Positions 15,001 through 20,447 are shown, counted from the stretch's first letter. The stretch: DNA of 64,000 nucleotides from an uncultured Eubacterium sp. (GCA_910583925.1 CAJTZJ010000001.1:211511-275510), one strand, 5' to 3'. Notes: a model not told the origin generated them from the sequence alone. Program-made: numbers and translations.

Positions 15001-18000
15001 AAGAATATAATGCAGGTTATATTAAGGAGCAGAAAGGCACGATTACAGGCGTTGTATTTGATGATAAGAATTATGACGGTGTACTTGATGAAGACGAAGA
15101 ACTGATGTCTGATGTAGGCATAACACTTAAACGCTTTATCTATAGAAACGGCGAATGGGAAGAGGATACCTTCTTTGAAACCGTAACCGATGAAAACGGA
15201 CATTATAGCTTTGAAGAGCTTGATACTTATGTAAGTGATGAGGATGCCAAGTATCTTTACGGCTATGAAGTATGGGTAACAGAGGCTCCGGATAATTATG
15301 CAATAACAAGATATCAGAACAACAGCTATGTTCTTCTTAACGGTCAGATTATCAAGCCGGATACCGACCTTCCGGAAATGCTTGATGGTAAGATTGTTGT
15401 AGCTGAGCCTGCTGCTGATAAATCGGGTGTGGATGCAAGCTTCATTATTGAAAACTATAATGTAGTTCTTGCAGAAACGATTTCCGAATACAATGCAGGC
15501 TATAAGGCAATCGAAAAAGGCTCCATTTCGGGCAAGGTATTTGACGATAAGAATTATGACGGTAATTTGGATGATGAAGACGAACTTATGTCAGATATAG
15601 AGGTTACTCTTAAACGCTTTGTATTATTAAATGGTAAGTGGGAAGAGGATACCGAGTTTGATGTTAAATCCATAACAGATAAAAACGGAGCATACAGCTT
15701 TGAAAATCTTGATACTTATGTAAGCGATGAGAATACAAATTATCTCTATGGCTATGAAGTATGGGTAACAGGTGCTCCGGAACATTATGCAATAACAAGA
15801 TATCAGAATGACAGCTATGTTCTGCTTAACGGTCAGATTATCAAGCCGGATACCAAGCTTCCGGAAATGCTTGATGGTAAAATTGTTGTAGCTGAGCCTG
15901 CTGCTGATAAATCGGGTGTGGATGCAAGCTTCATTATTGAAAACTATAATGTAGTTCTTGCAGAAACGATTTCCGAATACAATGCAGGCTATAAGGCAAT
16001 CGAAAAAGGCTCCATTTCGGGCAAGGTATTTGACGATAAGAATTATGACGGTAATTTGGACGACGAAGACGAACTTATGTCGGATATTGAGGTTACTCTT
16101 AAACGCTTTGTATTGGTAAAAGGCAAGTGGGAAGAGGATACTGAATTTGATGTTAAATCCGTAACAGATAAAAACGGGGCATACAGCTTTGAAAATCTTG
16201 ACACCTATGTGGCTGATGAAGAGGCTGATTATCTCTATGGTTATGAGGTTTGGGTAACAGGTGCTCCTGAAGGTTATGCTGTAACGAAATATGTTAATGA
16301 CAGCAGTCTTCTTGTAAACGGTCAGATTATCAAAGCCAATACAGAGTTACCGGAAATGCTTAACGGCAAGATTGTTGTAGCTGAGCCTGCAGCTGATAAA
16401 TCAGGTGTGGATGCAAGCTTTATTATCTATAATTACAATGTTGTTCTTGCTGATGATATTTCAGATTACAACGGCGGTTATAAGATTCAGGAATTTGCTT
16501 CTATTTCAGGTAATGTATTTGATGATATGAATTATGACGGCATTATTGATGAAGAAGATATGATGCTGCCGAATATTCAAATCGGTTTAAAACGCTTTGT
16601 TTATGAAAACGGCGAATGGATTTTGGCACAGAGTGAGGATGAAGAATTCTGCCGGACAGCTGATACAGACGAAAATGGTGGATATCGCTTTACAAATCTT
16701 GAAACCTATGTAAACGAAGATGGTGTAAATAAGCTGTATGGATATGAGCTTTATGTAATCATAGAAAACAGATTTGCAACGAAATATCAGATGAACGGCG
16801 GCGAAAACGATAGTGCTCTTGTTGCCGAAACAAATCAGATTATCAAAAAGGATGCAAATCTTCCCGAAATGCTTGCAGGAAAGATAGTTCTTGCTAATCC
16901 TGTAAGTGATGAGGAAATCAGAAATACACCTTATATAATTGAAAATTATGATATTGTTCAAAAATCAGATCTTGATCAGTATAATGCAGGTCTTGTTCCT
17001 GTAAGAGAATACAGTATCAGCGGCTATGTTTGGAATGATTCAAACAGAGATGGTGTAATTAGCGAGGACGAACAGTTTATGAGCGATGTAAATGTAACTC
17101 TTGAACGTTTGTATCTCTTGGATGGAAACTGGTACGAGCTTCCTCAGGAAGAGGATGATAATACAGAAGATGTAGTAACAGATACTGACAAAAATGAAAT
17201 TGCCGCTCAGAATGATGAAGCGGATGTGGATTCTGATGAAGAAAATCCGGATATCATTGCAACAGATAAAAACGGATATTATTCCTTCAATAATCTTCCG
17301 CTCTATACTGAGGTTGACGGAAACAAAGTAGTTTGCGGTTATAAAGTTAAGGTTGAAGAATTGCCAAATCTTTATGCAGTAACTGAATATCATAAAAATC
17401 AGTTGCCGGAAGCTGAAGAAGCAGAGAATGCTGATGATGCTGAAGAAAACGGATTGTTTGATAATGATTTGAATGATAAAACAGGCTATCTTGAAAATAC
17501 CGAGGCACTCATTGTTCTTGCTGATGATGCAGATGAAGCAACGCAGCCAAGCTATAATGTTGATGATTTCAATATTTCTTACGGTGAATCTGTTGAACAT
17601 TTGGATGCCGGTCTTGTTCCGTTTGGTGCAGGCAGTATCGCAGGTGTTGTTTTCGAGGATGCAAATGAAAACGGTGTTTACGATGACGGCGAATTGATAT
17701 TTGAGGGCGAAGAAGTTTATCTTGATTACTTTGTTGCTCCGGAAGAAGACGAAAATGAAAACGGAAATTCCGTTGCAGCAGAGGGCAGCTTTGAAAACTA
17801 TCAGAATATGAAAGCACAAACAGATGGAAACGGTTATTTCATATTTGAAAATCTTCCTGTTTTGGATGAAAATAATCAACCGTATCAGTATAAGCTTCAT
17901 ATGGGCAAGCCTGATGAAAGAAGCTTTACAAAAGTCTTTGCCTTTGAAATAATGGGCGAGGATAAGCTCAATATTCTTTCACAGGATAATGAGGAGGATG

Positions 18001-18260
18001 AGAAATTAGGCTCAACTCCTGTTATAACGCTTGCTGTGCCGAGAACGGATAAAAATTTCTATGATATTAAATGGCAGCTTGACGGCTATAATCATACAAA
18101 TGCTTATCTTGGTTTAAGCGGTATTGAGGATGGCGAAAAAGTCTACACAGGTACTGAAAATATAAATCCTTGGCTTATTGCAGTTCCTGCTTCGGCCTTT
18201 GGTCTTCTCATTCTTGTATTCATCGTAGCAAAAAACAGAAAAAGAAAGGAAACAGATTAA
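1..18260 (+). CDS. Giant SdrD_B-repeat cell-wall adhesin, 5'-partial (C-terminal 6,085 residues)
   Basis: The frame is open from the left edge (first complete codon at 3), so the true start lies outside the window. The TTG at 252 is an internal Leu codon with no ribosome binding site. The first ~3,300 visible residues are a non-repetitive, Tyr/Asn/Asp-rich extracellular region resembling stacked beta-sandwich adhesin modules. From about 9909 onward come roughly 15 SdrD_B/Cna_B-like units, each starting with a G-x-V-x-x-D-x-N-Y-D-G loop and carrying a D-E-N-G-x-Y-x-F motif. The C-terminus has a candidate sorting signal (KVYTG at 18138-18152), a hydrophobic segment (18168-18230) and a basic tail (KNRKRKETD). 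This layout means a secreted, wall-anchored stalk or adhesin. A class B sortase two genes downstream is the likely anchoring enzyme. The ligand cannot be told from sequence. The family and anchoring are clear; the role in adhesion is inferred. Confidence 0.9.
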   Translation, partial: VKDDGTSTETIDKDKIILKSDDLKLFVNDGTTVTDPTIVGTDEGVTHEGFYEINVYYPEDKAEAADNSIILGKNEFLDGYAVHLKNLPGNGDYTKELDGLDLMKPSEHNTNATPDIFVGGEVYRVRETNPPATDYNKMTSTSYHYMWNAEKSEYATSQYYTMNDTGLLMGYRIPFQAAWKLISTNKKGRAIYDYHEENDNRQNVEPNIGSFDVKIWNRIDTDQQTGRSAYIDTATVTNTMNSIYRLKHIYIPEAFIDGDWFNVESLKLTYGSSNSHTATFNLKQLKDSGYLTKDAANHQYIFDLNPFIKDHIDEFAKFNPNNYENGDVYISEWIHSFVIKLSAVNAKQSDGAGVLKGGEFLNSERQKQTANRGGIENSALPTFSYDGVYVDRTVEDITANTWTKKSRPTIWHGPNGNHEYSSSTDYYNYADTVFTSSEKNAEAYKNLNGSSQNDGYGNGDRRDYYNIKNLVANMNVKAQRVTTMDDGSKTFAYDIDYSEGSNTYLKVDKNHLLPDDYIEYQLTVAASADSMIPVYHPDIRFVAPTGQRVVGWYIIENTSDIPDDDITGKLSTASTGSNTAITASPIDKKAYYSLVEGTDGNEETYYRRLDISAGDLSKEESLNQLAKGKKIVVSVITQLTDELSTFEGKTINPGIYAAAHPQHTYSQYKIRNISNDAPHYTYQHYYDDSAESAEYWRYTTTSYYGELNNELTYMSDIRTSTTFYDSRNLKLDVNYTDPEFHYDGMPMKFTMTGGTGTNNATAANAENDTLHSLERAVYTVSFLQTANGKLFKGFDLTEKKAFPYPDSVTKHKDENAKVEYCYFVDASGDVIGTDEGIYETNAPDTQIWISEDKVIAADSLTEEQIANGFMLLKDAVRIRWTYSDIPAGTAANPIVFATPANPFELIGVGRYRDIRTDAQKKTTAADDYFTFKMDGHVELKHKHDESIDNTLAGSSDSSAMQFTEPVSLYGTGVITKSIVRERPILNLHTQIFKNEAEAEAVYNSNAAQVKGYRPGDTVWFKDTVQNLQKGPDAPQGVLLNPVFFDKIPEYISASGLESAVQTGNTDNIRVVWYNRDGTVKTDIPEFTVTKTQFEDVPDYLGDTVTTKSDTDGTNFNTHRAFADITLGENGNTVSTPITFNLYQIKFKDGTRLEIGEHIEVYYSATVRMENLPLSYTQRGTGDNAKTFVDYYPKYGEYYSVSSGADTYHTTIYQWLTRSYPYIGVMSGQNLYGNAGLTTNYCGSLTQFMNANSMMDMNYLYHDLGVSGLRNKNIDKYEYLKDSNVYMPGYEGDEINDGWINNTYRYQLINYGGSNGYLKDYDVNIDKNQQKTTYVPTLTANMLDQLPASEKYVGPTSGRDRDWFNKMLVYRNRSANWQEKHEDAVIWAESRIHLQTAWLAAGSQIIGSADKSESTEYLPTNYNGLRLDPAFNYAHPTWANGSSGVYGYNTGLNTAVRLYNDDNVPAIEYDQYFTSRVSAYNYGDWDLTSGIEFTYVMPKGIEPEFNEDGSVNVDKIKAYIMSSGTSNAPKYESISDDLVSVQVLQKPGSAAGYKTPNIMQDPVLSSETMNKTGHSYVDENQYYSADDATSWVLRITVNQSLNKWFNRGSAYGYMMYVDIPSHVYETPESEYWYDEVMVKPVDTSHQDSLYYQIYDTTSLWGHNDLTKLAAGSRLSTQYGGMDYLWNSFYHYYGGSGSGATQGPNGNCYYVSASPNMPYINGMNISNREVSAQDVLDDSGKENFESGVRNTYASTGTRAHMRKPLIRTWTTVGQDNISGTDTHGYYLDSQGDTSTLNIHVENKYWLNTMAVDQHYYGWVSTGSGGRGYYTESSEYNRIKHTYSTDGGNKGTLYYPVVTNILPAGIVPKDVNGRLFTEDNDENAKKQLDWSLYNYSYSGNTSTDYEKFEQEKELYEAKVEYILLDCEDGSTEGRYKITFKQKSDDLSTANADKLKISSEDARVFQFKIYTLAAPSGITKDDELNNDLLDVFQKNHTFVSSQLENFRFLIDSEVQNNQAENPYYVGSRYVESYRNWYAPPNRPNDATISDVRKDSARITNRAGGNSGNFPDCPVLTQNLGTNAAIDGTDEGGNKRYFEEDGKITLRDNFDKSKITELQMEDYTDLRHGLTIQSEYVDFDAGNDSTNIGVHTTNRIRVRWPDIESNAYLTDKPAEGIENLGVRSPQGTEGEYVYYPNASDKSQALQYGDTLYYNVKVSNGATEDDHFHHGNVLHAKLKVVLALPDIVRFVGNYDKDGNSIDDAMYLIHKTEDGTVNKYTFAELEDAGYEIKFEEKIDDNGRQLLILEVLTPGDFTDDETPNYIDYVAGKHLPGWFSYSDKMVVGFKTTIHNNMEDNSDILSGEDFWDNEYKADSYATLEDIDGEYLKQQYPGEGFEKLSDRDESKIAYERESAENKENGIDIDYDDDPKERFSHDVSAAITLLKPHAIVRLDTSEQRIPIINPDLTGGSVRVVEDPAVKGATKMTLYIDRAINDGAKVPEFVLDYRVPFRGTYESTRDEAAASEDSVKGNVYAVGTGVWEIPETAGDEEYREALKNHLSVKVYGLYSDSDDSSEHGKLPFEDNSVYENVNDYGKGKWVDLTSVHNSLSGNAGQSGVPIDKNTVLDITSISNALIGNSTMVNRLYQLRFVISSDDPAYLVPQNFRLAIDADPDTDGVQNMDDIDPEHENLNPLPESVTSDIKFLESGELDVDNCQMGNAAFVIAAMSHQNATRRHVNHFVNAWARYDDEQYGVIANRSRAGYFITREMPVLEVDLKAKYFKRAKNDETGKYEYSWSDDVMISDSSKMLKYTASMKNLSDDSIADTNLGDVEQDAATDVQISTVLPFIQNIDKSVSDDDPNEYKFYKQVSYNSEEWQNTIAPDNVSSAQLYAEDSKWCWHVENEEGEWVSVPEITSVTLQMYDKITELTNTLQRRVLTFTSAGILRPGQRLVIDFMVPVTTDNGVGSSNLLSCKAYGFKPGAYIPYIPSTDNGTETYAFEIDKRDVNNNNMMNSENTITKNLGGISFSSTRVFNRTKVSFSEYGTGLNVSGNDSLRPSVVPEGTKYSFISSLVNPDTSPDDGGNRGYDQPIIYDVLPYEDDISLIKIDEQGNVAQRGTNWRGYIRLDSIYVKSDKAGVGTEELKDGVNANIWIGPFNYDARGNIIDIPMENLPNVDLTSDKEFFKSIRGEGLSQVNEKKKYFVRLRDILALKDKDSERYDEIERHTQAIYVEPLEDYYLGGSTKLSLSYDMKAPLNIPLYTGLVDEADPDLKNKVQNFDSWNSFAAQTGDEVVTESAYAGVYLATPSDKGYIGHYVWLDENYNADFTDEGDYIKQGGRWILKKPSKDVDYDGEIDDPGINNVKVELLSESGYPVNRFGEPVVDIDGKYYLIDEATGEFAYDTTGNPTFTTAGPVSYTTEKDVYGHNGYFIISNITPGNYKLRYIFPENGKYDEYALTTRFLGVTNTPVEVYRKGETLPDLGNKGAGDEPSDCGKVNTFVVQTKDSIRIDAIGKDTSKYEEYDAKMTTYDLGVAPSFKYGGFAFMDNGERVDGQGGTDGYINDNEERIPGVSVQFYEVKTDENGEETFGPAYNADGEKIKAIVTDENGHYGTTLYPYRSYIAIADTSELIRLIEPSPITRSTYPLRYENDNDLTYNKSAKANTTAVMSVVPQRSEYPMGECVNGQYGIYNRLNLGFVDVGIGSIGKYVFHDENYDGVRNESIDEDGLIITEPGVNGVTLVLEQYYLDSDNNWVYVDDIDTQESYGSAYTFIVKDTTYIVDGERYLCGYKVKMDMSTVPEGFVPTKYQINNGNSDSDLPLTGTAGSDYRYLNDNPIIIAALADEDTIDEYKMEAFGQIYNVTRSQTVLDVDAGLTIDEKAEISGLVWNDKNYDGCQNSYIDENDVELDETGVSDIELQLVPYVYANNKWSLLNAEDLTDPAAYDAYIQKVITDENGDYKFENVESTVVIKQGNSSAHCIVGYKIKVNTDIENMNLGATKYLANGGKEDSRLIRYNDGGKYLNPKDEYIITAKKIADSDVDKEYGKDDAYNQNTLLIHNALGYFDINKVVNYDSFDAGLTEFESNSVSGRVWIDKNYNGLMDDDEIGIENITITLKRYYLEKGGAGSDDAASWIEDADYNNEIHNAVSDENGDYSFDNLATYVYKNGKYYLAGYKPFVAAHPDNSFYAATLYRVSSEDGLRNNDLKNYSLTASAEYLIVADMCDNKDEDISTEAANISNDAVRLNDLYYVVKYRDKFYDIITSKAVEEIDAGYHEYDEAKISGRVFDDINYDGYINTDEETGKEDGFTEELKEAIRNSRFDEIIVTATGYYYDSSDKSWKQYRPNGEDSEATYTASVSAESEDGRFEITVPTKYTVNGQNYMAGFKLKVNMIPLDYHITKHMANGEDTTQNALLKVSSSEYLLTKTNPNREYSGELKEELEGYVIVANPSDNASSPNIIRGYDIADSRDVSNYNIGYTIRQKADIDGIAFIDNNDNGIYDWKNEDGTTYDSGKPDEPLQGVEVGIKRYIWDEKTDKWDLSPNEDDPDAEYYATTVTGEDGRYTFAELLTHEPSGSYKDIPLLYGYKIELLNMPVDDNGEELAATYYQKNNELLDSALIASTNQVIKSKDNKSYANGEHKNGYIIIANKIDDSSAAEFSDIVDGYDTTHGVNRDGYNLGFADYETGSIEGSVFEDKDYNGIIDKTDSSFKDIELGIKRYSYVNGSWKPDPADDEYYSTVTTSANGHYSFRNLPLYKEVDNVKYLYGYEVYVVDAPEGFALTRYQQNNGDNDSALLLNGQIIKSDSSLYEMLKGKLVLGNKITDPEQTIVDKKYIVDGYDIVRSVHLKEYNAGYKAEEKGTITGTVFDDKNYDGAFDENDGILSDVEVSLKRFVFIDGKWIEDEEFEGYSVLTDENGKYSFEELDTYLSIDGKNHLYGYEVWVTEAPDDYAITRYQNDSYVLLNGQIIKPDTELSEMLDGKIVVAGAADDTAGIDPSYIVEGYHTVLSAAVEEYNAGYIKEQKGTITGVVFDDKNYDGVLDEDEELMSDVGITLKRFIYRNGEWEEDTFFETVTDENGHYSFEELDTYVSDEDAKYLYGYEVWVTEAPDNYAITRYQNNSYVLLNGQIIKPDTDLPEMLDGKIVVAEPAADKSGVDASFIIENYNVVLAETISEYNAGYKAIEKGSISGKVFDDKNYDGNLDDEDELMSDIEVTLKRFVLLNGKWEEDTEFDVKSITDKNGAYSFENLDTYVSDENTNYLYGYEVWVTGAPEHYAITRYQNDSYVLLNGQIIKPDTKLPEMLDGKIVVAEPAADKSGVDASFIIENYNVVLAETISEYNAGYKAIEKGSISGKVFDDKNYDGNLDDEDELMSDIEVTLKRFVLVKGKWEEDTEFDVKSVTDKNGAYSFENLDTYVADEEADYLYGYEVWVTGAPEGYAVTKYVNDSSLLVNGQIIKANTELPEMLNGKIVVAEPAADKSGVDASFIIYNYNVVLADDISDYNGGYKIQEFASISGNVFDDMNYDGIIDEEDMMLPNIQIGLKRFVYENGEWILAQSEDEEFCRTADTDENGGYRFTNLETYVNEDGVNKLYGYELYVIIENRFATKYQMNGGENDSALVAETNQIIKKDANLPEMLAGKIVLANPVSDEEIRNTPYIIENYDIVQKSDLDQYNAGLVPVREYSISGYVWNDSNRDGVISEDEQFMSDVNVTLERLYLLDGNWYELPQEEDDNTEDVVTDTDKNEIAAQNDEADVDSDEENPDIIATDKNGYYSFNNLPLYTEVDGNKVVCGYKVKVEELPNLYAVTEYHKNQLPEAEEAENADDAEENGLFDNDLNDKTGYLENTEALIVLADDADEATQPSYNVDDFNISYGESVEHLDAGLVPFGAGSIAGVVFEDANENGVYDDGELIFEGEEVYLDYFVAPEEDENENGNSVAAEGSFENYQNMKAQTDGNGYFIFENLPVLDENNQPYQYKLHMGKPDERSFTKVFAFEIMGEDKLNILSQDNEEDEKLGSTPVITLAVPRTDKNFYDIKWQLDGYNHTNAYLGLSGIEDGEKVYTGTENINPWLIAVPASAFGLLILVFIVAKNRKRKETD
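9909..17950 (+). repeat. About 15 tandem SdrD_B-like protein repeats inside the giant adhesin
   Basis: Units begin near 9909, 10591, 11083, 11620, 12225, 12807, 13420, 14025, 14544, 15036, 15519, 16008, 16500, 17010 and 17630. The central units have periods of 492, 483 and 489 bp. Each opens with an Asp/Asn-rich loop of EF-hand-like spacing (DDKNYDG followed by acidic residues), which in SdrD-type proteins binds calcium and stiffens the stalk. The early and late units are divergent, while those from 14.5 to 16.5 kb are very similar, which suggests recent amplification there. Unit borders are approximate. Confidence 0.85.
15393..16060 (+). repeat. 179-bp perfect direct repeat, 489-bp period
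   Basis: Bases 15393-15571 are identical to 15882-16060. The copies are exactly 489 bp (163 codons) apart and lie at the same phase of two neighbouring SdrD_B units. Synonymous positions are also identical, so this is recent duplication or gene conversion rather than selection on protein alone. The interval is a likely site of in-frame repeat loss or gain. Confidence 0.95.
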
Positions 18261-18283
18261 GGGAGGTTTTACTCCTCCCTTAA
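18257..18283 (+). promoter_or_regulatory. Perfect 10-bp hairpin over the adhesin stop codon and next gene's RBS
   Basis: TTAAGGGAGG (18257-18266) pairs perfectly with CCTCCCTTAA (18274-18283) around a 7-nt loop. The adhesin TAA stop (18258-18260) is in the 5' arm. The only nearby Shine-Dalgarno-like stretch for the next gene (AAGG, 18282-18285) overlaps the 3' arm. No T-run follows, so it does not look like an ordinary terminator. It could block translation of the next gene unless ribosomes finishing the adhesin open it, or it could protect the upstream mRNA. The role is inferred. Confidence 0.75.
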
Positions 18284-18292
18284 GGTAATGCT

Positions 18293-19672
18293 ATGGCTAA
18301 GAAATTAAGTGTAAAATTCAAAATTATTATTGCAGTGCTTATTGCTGCTGTTTTGTGTGTGGTTTCTGCAGTGGTATTCAGATTCGCTGTATATCAGCCG
18401 GATAACCTTGTTTTCAGAGGTCAAAGCATGAATGTTTCCTTAAGCAAGGAAAGAAAAAAGGATTATCATATTGGTTTATCATCAGCGGTTGCTGATGATA
18501 AACCGTATGCTTATAACAGCGAAGCGATGTTTTATCTGCAAAGGCTTGTTTATCAGCCGCTTCTGCAGATGAATAATGACGGTGCGTTAAATTATGTTAA
18601 TGCTTCCAAAATTATTTTTAAAAACAGCGGAACAGAGGCTTATGCTTCTGTTGACAGCAGTGTTCGTTTCAGCAACGGCGAAAGGCTTTCTGCCGATATA
18701 GTTCTTAAGTCCTATGAATGGTTTATGAAAAATGAAACGGATTTTGCTGATTTGCTGAGCAATGTTGCTTCAATTGAAAAGAGTGATGATAAAACTCTTG
18801 TTTTCCATTTTAAAGAAGCAAGCTTTGAAAATATAAAGGTGTTTAATATTCCAGTTGTATATTTTGATGAAAATTCAAAGTTTGCGCTCGGAACAGGCAG
18901 TTATGCCGTTGAATCACTTGTTTTTTACGGAGATATAACACTTTCGGAAAATGAGTATTCAAAAGATAAACAGAAATATGAGAAGGTTGTTCTCAGCCCT
19001 ATGAACTATAATGGTCTTGACAATCTGAATGAAAATCAGGATTATGATATTTTTCTGATTAATAAAGAAACGCAATCGGATTTAATCAAAGACAGCAAGG
19101 CTTATCATATTTATGAAATCGGGCAGGACCGAGGAAATTATTTAATATATAATATTGAAAATCTTTCGGTCAGAAGAGCTGTTTCTTCACTTGTATCAGG
19201 CGAAGAATTTTTTGAAAGTACGCAGGACAGCGGTGCGTATTCAAAGGGGATAACTTCGGCATATATGAAAAAGCCGAATTATCATTCTCTGCTCAGAAAA
19301 GGGAATCTGAATGATATAAGCAGCTTAACAATTGCGTATGATCATCAGGGCGTGTCCTACAGCATTTATTCAGCTTTGGCAGAGGCACTTGAGAATTCGG
19401 GTGTTTCGTGTAAGGAAAAAAATGTTGAAGTTCTTGAAACAGAGCAGAAAATCAACGCTGATATAATTGTTTACTACGGAAGCTTAAGTGATATAGTAAA
19501 CAGCAGTGATACAAAAGCATTTTTTGATGATTACAAAAAGATTAATGCAAAAAGTTTCAATAAAAATATTGAAAAGTATTTTGCAGATCAAAATAAAATA
19601 GCCCCGCTCAGTAAGGATACCATATGGTATGCTTCACTTGCAGGGCGTGATAATTTAGGATTGTTTGATTAA
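18293..19672 (+). CDS. Membrane-anchored SBP_bac_5 (oligopeptide-binding)-like protein
   Basis: This 459-residue protein has an N-terminal transmembrane segment (about residues 10-32) with no lipobox cysteine, followed by an extracellular domain. The domain carries the usual features of ABC family-5 solute-binding proteins: a VYQPLL stretch, then an FSNGERLSADIVLKSYEW stretch (compare F-x-D-G-x-x-L-T-A-D-D-V in OppA/DppA). It is about 60-100 residues shorter than typical OppA. No permease or ATPase gene lies nearby. Instead it sits 32 bp after a giant adhesin and 21 bp before a class B sortase. It may be a retooled binding domain serving the surface module, for example peptide sensing or substrate presentation. 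That function is speculation; the family resemblance is moderately sure. The start is the first ATG after the intercistronic hairpin. Confidence 0.75.
   Translation: MAKKLSVKFKIIIAVLIAAVLCVVSAVVFRFAVYQPDNLVFRGQSMNVSLSKERKKDYHIGLSSAVADDKPYAYNSEAMFYLQRLVYQPLLQMNNDGALNYVNASKIIFKNSGTEAYASVDSSVRFSNGERLSADIVLKSYEWFMKNETDFADLLSNVASIEKSDDKTLVFHFKEASFENIKVFNIPVVYFDENSKFALGTGSYAVESLVFYGDITLSENEYSKDKQKYEKVVLSPMNYNGLDNLNENQDYDIFLINKETQSDLIKDSKAYHIYEIGQDRGNYLIYNIENLSVRRAVSSLVSGEEFFESTQDSGAYSKGITSAYMKKPNYHSLLRKGNLNDISSLTIAYDHQGVSYSIYSALAEALENSGVSCKEKNVEVLETEQKINADIIVYYGSLSDIVNSSDTKAFFDDYKKINAKSFNKNIEKYFADQNKIAPLSKDTIWYASLAGRDNLGLFD
18473..18504 (+). repeat. Perfect 14-bp inverted repeat inside the binding-protein gene
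   Basis: GGTTTATCATCAGC (18473-18486) and GCTGATGATAAACC (18491-18504) form a perfect 14-bp stem with a GGTT loop. It lies about 180 nt into the coding region, at the junction of the membrane linker and the binding domain. The encoded residues are ordinary for the family. No T-run follows. It may slow ribosomes or act as an RNA processing site in the adhesin/sortase transcript. Confidence 0.9.
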
Positions 19673-19693
19673 TTCGTTTAAAGAGGTTCAGGT

Positions 19694-20398
19694 ATGAAAA
19701 GAAAACGAAAAATTCGTCTTGGTATTATAATAGTATTGTTAATTGCTGTTCTTGCAGCTTCGGGCTATTATATTTGGCAGGAAATGTATTCCCGTGTTCA
19801 GGAAAAGAAGGCTTTTGAAAAGATTCATCAGCTTGTTGATGATGAAAACGGCAGAAATATTTCTCTTTTAATAGAGCAAAACAGTGATTGTATCGGCTGG
19901 GTTTCCATCCCGGGTACAACACTTGATTATCCTGTAATGTATACCCCCGATAATCCTCAGAAATATCTTAGACTGAGCTTTGAGGAAAAATACAGCTTTT
20001 CGGGTGTTCCTTTCCTTGATGCAAGGTGCAGCCTGAAAAGTGACAATTTAATTGTTTACGGTCACAATCTAAAAAACGATACGATGTTTTCATCCCTTGG
20101 CGGATATGTTCAGGAATCATACAGCCGAAAGCATCCTGAAATAGAATTTGAAACAGAAAGCGAAAAAGCGGTTTATTCGGTTTTTGCTGTTGTACAGGTT
20201 GATGAAAATGATGAATGGTATAATTTTGTTGATGCTCCAAACAGCAAAAATTTCAGCAGCTATATAGATGAAATTAAGAATAAGGCTGTTTATACAACAG
20301 ATGCGGTACCCGAATTCGGGCAGCAGCTGCTTACACTTGCAACCTGTTACGGCTCAGACAAAAGCGGCCGACTTCTCATTATTTCAGTTAAAAAGTAA
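19694..20398 (+). CDS. srtB: Class B sortase
   Basis: This 234-residue membrane transpeptidase cuts a sorting motif in surface proteins and attaches them to peptidoglycan or to other pilin subunits. It has an N-terminal signal anchor (residues about 9-27) and the class B catalytic set: His124 in VYGHNLKNDTMF, Cys218 in TLATC and Arg226 in GRLLI. The GHN-x-K-x-x-T-M-F context and the length are those of SrtB rather than class A or C. The ATG at 19694 has an AGAGG site 7 nt upstream. It lies downstream of the giant adhesin and binding-like protein on the same strand with short gaps, so its substrate is most likely that adhesin. Confidence 0.93.
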   Translation: MKRKRKIRLGIIIVLLIAVLAASGYYIWQEMYSRVQEKKAFEKIHQLVDDENGRNISLLIEQNSDCIGWVSIPGTTLDYPVMYTPDNPQKYLRLSFEEKYSFSGVPFLDARCSLKSDNLIVYGHNLKNDTMFSSLGGYVQESYSRKHPEIEFETESEKAVYSVFAVVQVDENDEWYNFVDAPNSKNFSSYIDEIKNKAVYTTDAVPEFGQQLLTLATCYGSDKSGRLLIISVKK

Positions 20399-20447
20399 TG
20401 TAGCTGAAATTAAAATGAATTGATTTTTATGTTACAGAGGTAATGAA

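Noticed and set aside
17040..17900. 286-codon open frame on the minus strand
   Set aside because: It is antisense to the adhesin repeats, has no ribosome binding site and encodes a low-complexity Ile/Phe-rich product; it is a by-product of repeat codon use.
9909..17950. Regular repeats considered as a CRISPR array or satellite
   Set aside because: The period is near 489 bp, the repeats are in frame and encode protein domains; there are no short identical repeats with unique spacers.
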